In this document: positions 19,312-20,119 of the stretch, piece by piece
Position numbering within the stretch: position 1 is the stretch's first letter
Layout: every line of letters begins with the position of its first letter
Source of the DNA: AG41 sp965653495
GTDB taxonomy: Bacteria > Gemmatimonadota > Gemmatimonadetes > Gemmatimonadales > GWC2-71-9
Assembly: GCA_965653495.1 (NCBI GenBank)
Contig: CBFHAJ010000059.1
Coordinates: forward strand, 1 to 20,119
DNA: 20,119 nucleotides
Direction: 5' to 3'
Position numbers and translations under genes: made by a program
Notes under the pieces: generated by a model
What the model was told of the DNA's origin: nothing
The model's database searches: none
What the model saw: the letters and a program-made list of their open reading frames with translations, nothing else

Positions 19312-20119
19312 CGCTCCCTCGCTCGCTCTCGGAGAAACGCCTCAATCCCCCGCGCCACGGCGCGCGCGTACCGCTCCTGCCCTTCGTCGCTCGCCAGCAT
19401 TGCTTCCTGGTCCGGCAGCATGATGAACAGCCCCTCCGTGAGCGCCGCCGGCATCCAGGTCGGTCGCACCAGCGCGTAGTCCCCGCGGCCCATGCCCAGG
19501 TCGCGGATGCCCAGTTCGGCGACCAGCGCACGGTCGAGCTGCCGCGCCAGCGGCGCGCTGCGCGGCTGGAAGTAGTACACGCTCGTGCCGTTATTGGTGA
19601 ACGGGTTCACGCCGTCGGGAAGCGCGTTCGCGTGAATGGAGACGAGCACGTCGGCGTCGTGCTGCTCCGCGAAACGGGTGCGGGGATACAGGTCGATGGG
19701 CGTCGAGTCGGTGCGCGTGAGCAGCACCGTGGCGCTACCCCGCTCGAGCAGCGACTGGACCTTGCGCGCCACCGCCAGCGTCGCGACCGGCTCCCACAGC
19801 CCCGTCGGCCCGCGGGCGCCGAGCGGCGGATGCCCGGGATCGATAACGATGGTGCGCCCTTTGAGCGGGTGCGCCGCATTGATCTTCGGCGGGCGACGCA
19901 CCTCGAGCAGCAGGTCGCGGCCGTCGAAGCGGGTGCGATAGCCCCATACCCGGCGCGCCAGCTCGAGCGTGATCGTCACCTCGTCCGCCGCGGGCTGCGC
20001 ATAGCTCATCCGTGTGACCAGCGGATCGGTGCCGCCGTACTGCATCCAGTTGATGTCCGACCCGGCGCCGTACAACCGCAGCGTGATGCTGCGCTCGCGC
20101 TCGGTCACCTGGAAGGGCA
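19308..20119 (-). CDS. N-acetylmuramoyl-L-alanine amidase, 5' end cut by window edge
   Basis: Periplasmic peptidoglycan hydrolase that splits the muramoyl-Ala bond. The frame is open to the right edge, and the visible start (FQVTERERSITLRLYG) reads as the inside of an AMIN-like beta domain, so GTG 20108 is probably not the true start. Counting from there, the Amidase_3 domain begins near residue 84: IDPGHPPLG (H93), E106 in GLWEP, LVSIHANALPDG (H159) and ALTEGLFIMLPDQE (E225, E235), giving the zinc ligands and catalytic Glu of the family. An AMIN domain usually targets the enzyme to the envelope or division site; the signal peptide would be outside the window. Its stop overlaps the GTG of the exported barrel protein, so both envelope proteins are probably made from one mRNA. 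Confidence 0.93.
   Translation of the reverse strand, partial: PFQVTERERSITLRLYGAGSDINWMQYGGTDPLVTRMSYAQPAADEVTITLELARRVWGYRTRFDGRDLLLEVRRPPKINAAHPLKGRTIVIDPGHPPLGARGPTGLWEPVATLAVARKVQSLLERGSATVLLTRTDSTPIDLYPRTRFAEQHDADVLVSIHANALPDGVNPFTNNGTSVYYFQPRSAPLARQLDRALVAELGIRDLGMGRGDYALVRPTWMPAALTEGLFIMLPDQEAMLASDEGQERYARAVARGIEAFLRERARER

Overview
This is a high-GC bacterial chromosome segment with ordinary housekeeping content. An outer membrane is implied: one protein has a signal peptide, a beta-propeller and a C-terminal barrel ending in Phe. The Ser/Thr kinase with N-terminal zinc ribbon and C-terminal PEGA/TonB-like domains, the B12-dependent ribonucleotide reductase, the HExxH/propeller/barrel protein and the proline-rich JAMM protein together suggest a member of Gemmatimonadota or a near relative. 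That assignment is inference from gene style, not a search result. I see no phage, transposase, CRISPR array or plasmid gene.

Layout, left to right. (1) 1-1429: 3'-truncated dnaX on the minus strand, running off the left edge, preceded by a small bacterial SRP RNA (ffs, 1333-1429, minus). (2) 1585-8754: a compact seven-gene minus-strand operon, read from the right as sirtuin, pyruvate kinase, PhnP-like metallo-beta-lactamase, class II aldolase-like enzyme, YtxH-like protein, YihY membrane protein and JAMM-domain membrane protein. Several junctions are 4-bp stop/start overlaps, and pyruvate kinase appears to start at CTG. (3) 8755-11411: a regulatory patch with a possible tRNA-Leu relic, a MarR regulator with nested palindromes over its promoter, a MOSC-domain gene flanked by two paralogous zinc-ribbon proteins, and about 300 bp of unexplained hairpin-rich sequence. 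(4) 11412-13838: class II ribonucleotide reductase. (5) 14001-16366: gamma-carbonic-anhydrase-like protein and a transmembrane Ser/Thr kinase behind a good sigma70-type promoter. (6) 16438-20119: exported HExxH/propeller/barrel protein translationally coupled to an N-acetylmuramoyl-L-alanine amidase that runs off the right edge.

The most unusual signal is not a gene. At five places (12-97, 1243-1322, 9432-9561, 10559-10626, 19203-19308) there are degenerate tandem repeats with a unit of exactly 7 or 8 bases, each arranged as two arms in inverted orientation around a short spacer. The unit sequence differs between loci but the architecture is the same. The arrays abut start or stop codons, exactly fill a gap between two convergent stop codons, and in two cases are translated: the dnaX linker, and the start plus signal peptide of the 957-residue exported protein. 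This looks like a process that builds inverted short-unit arrays, rather than copies of one fixed repeat.
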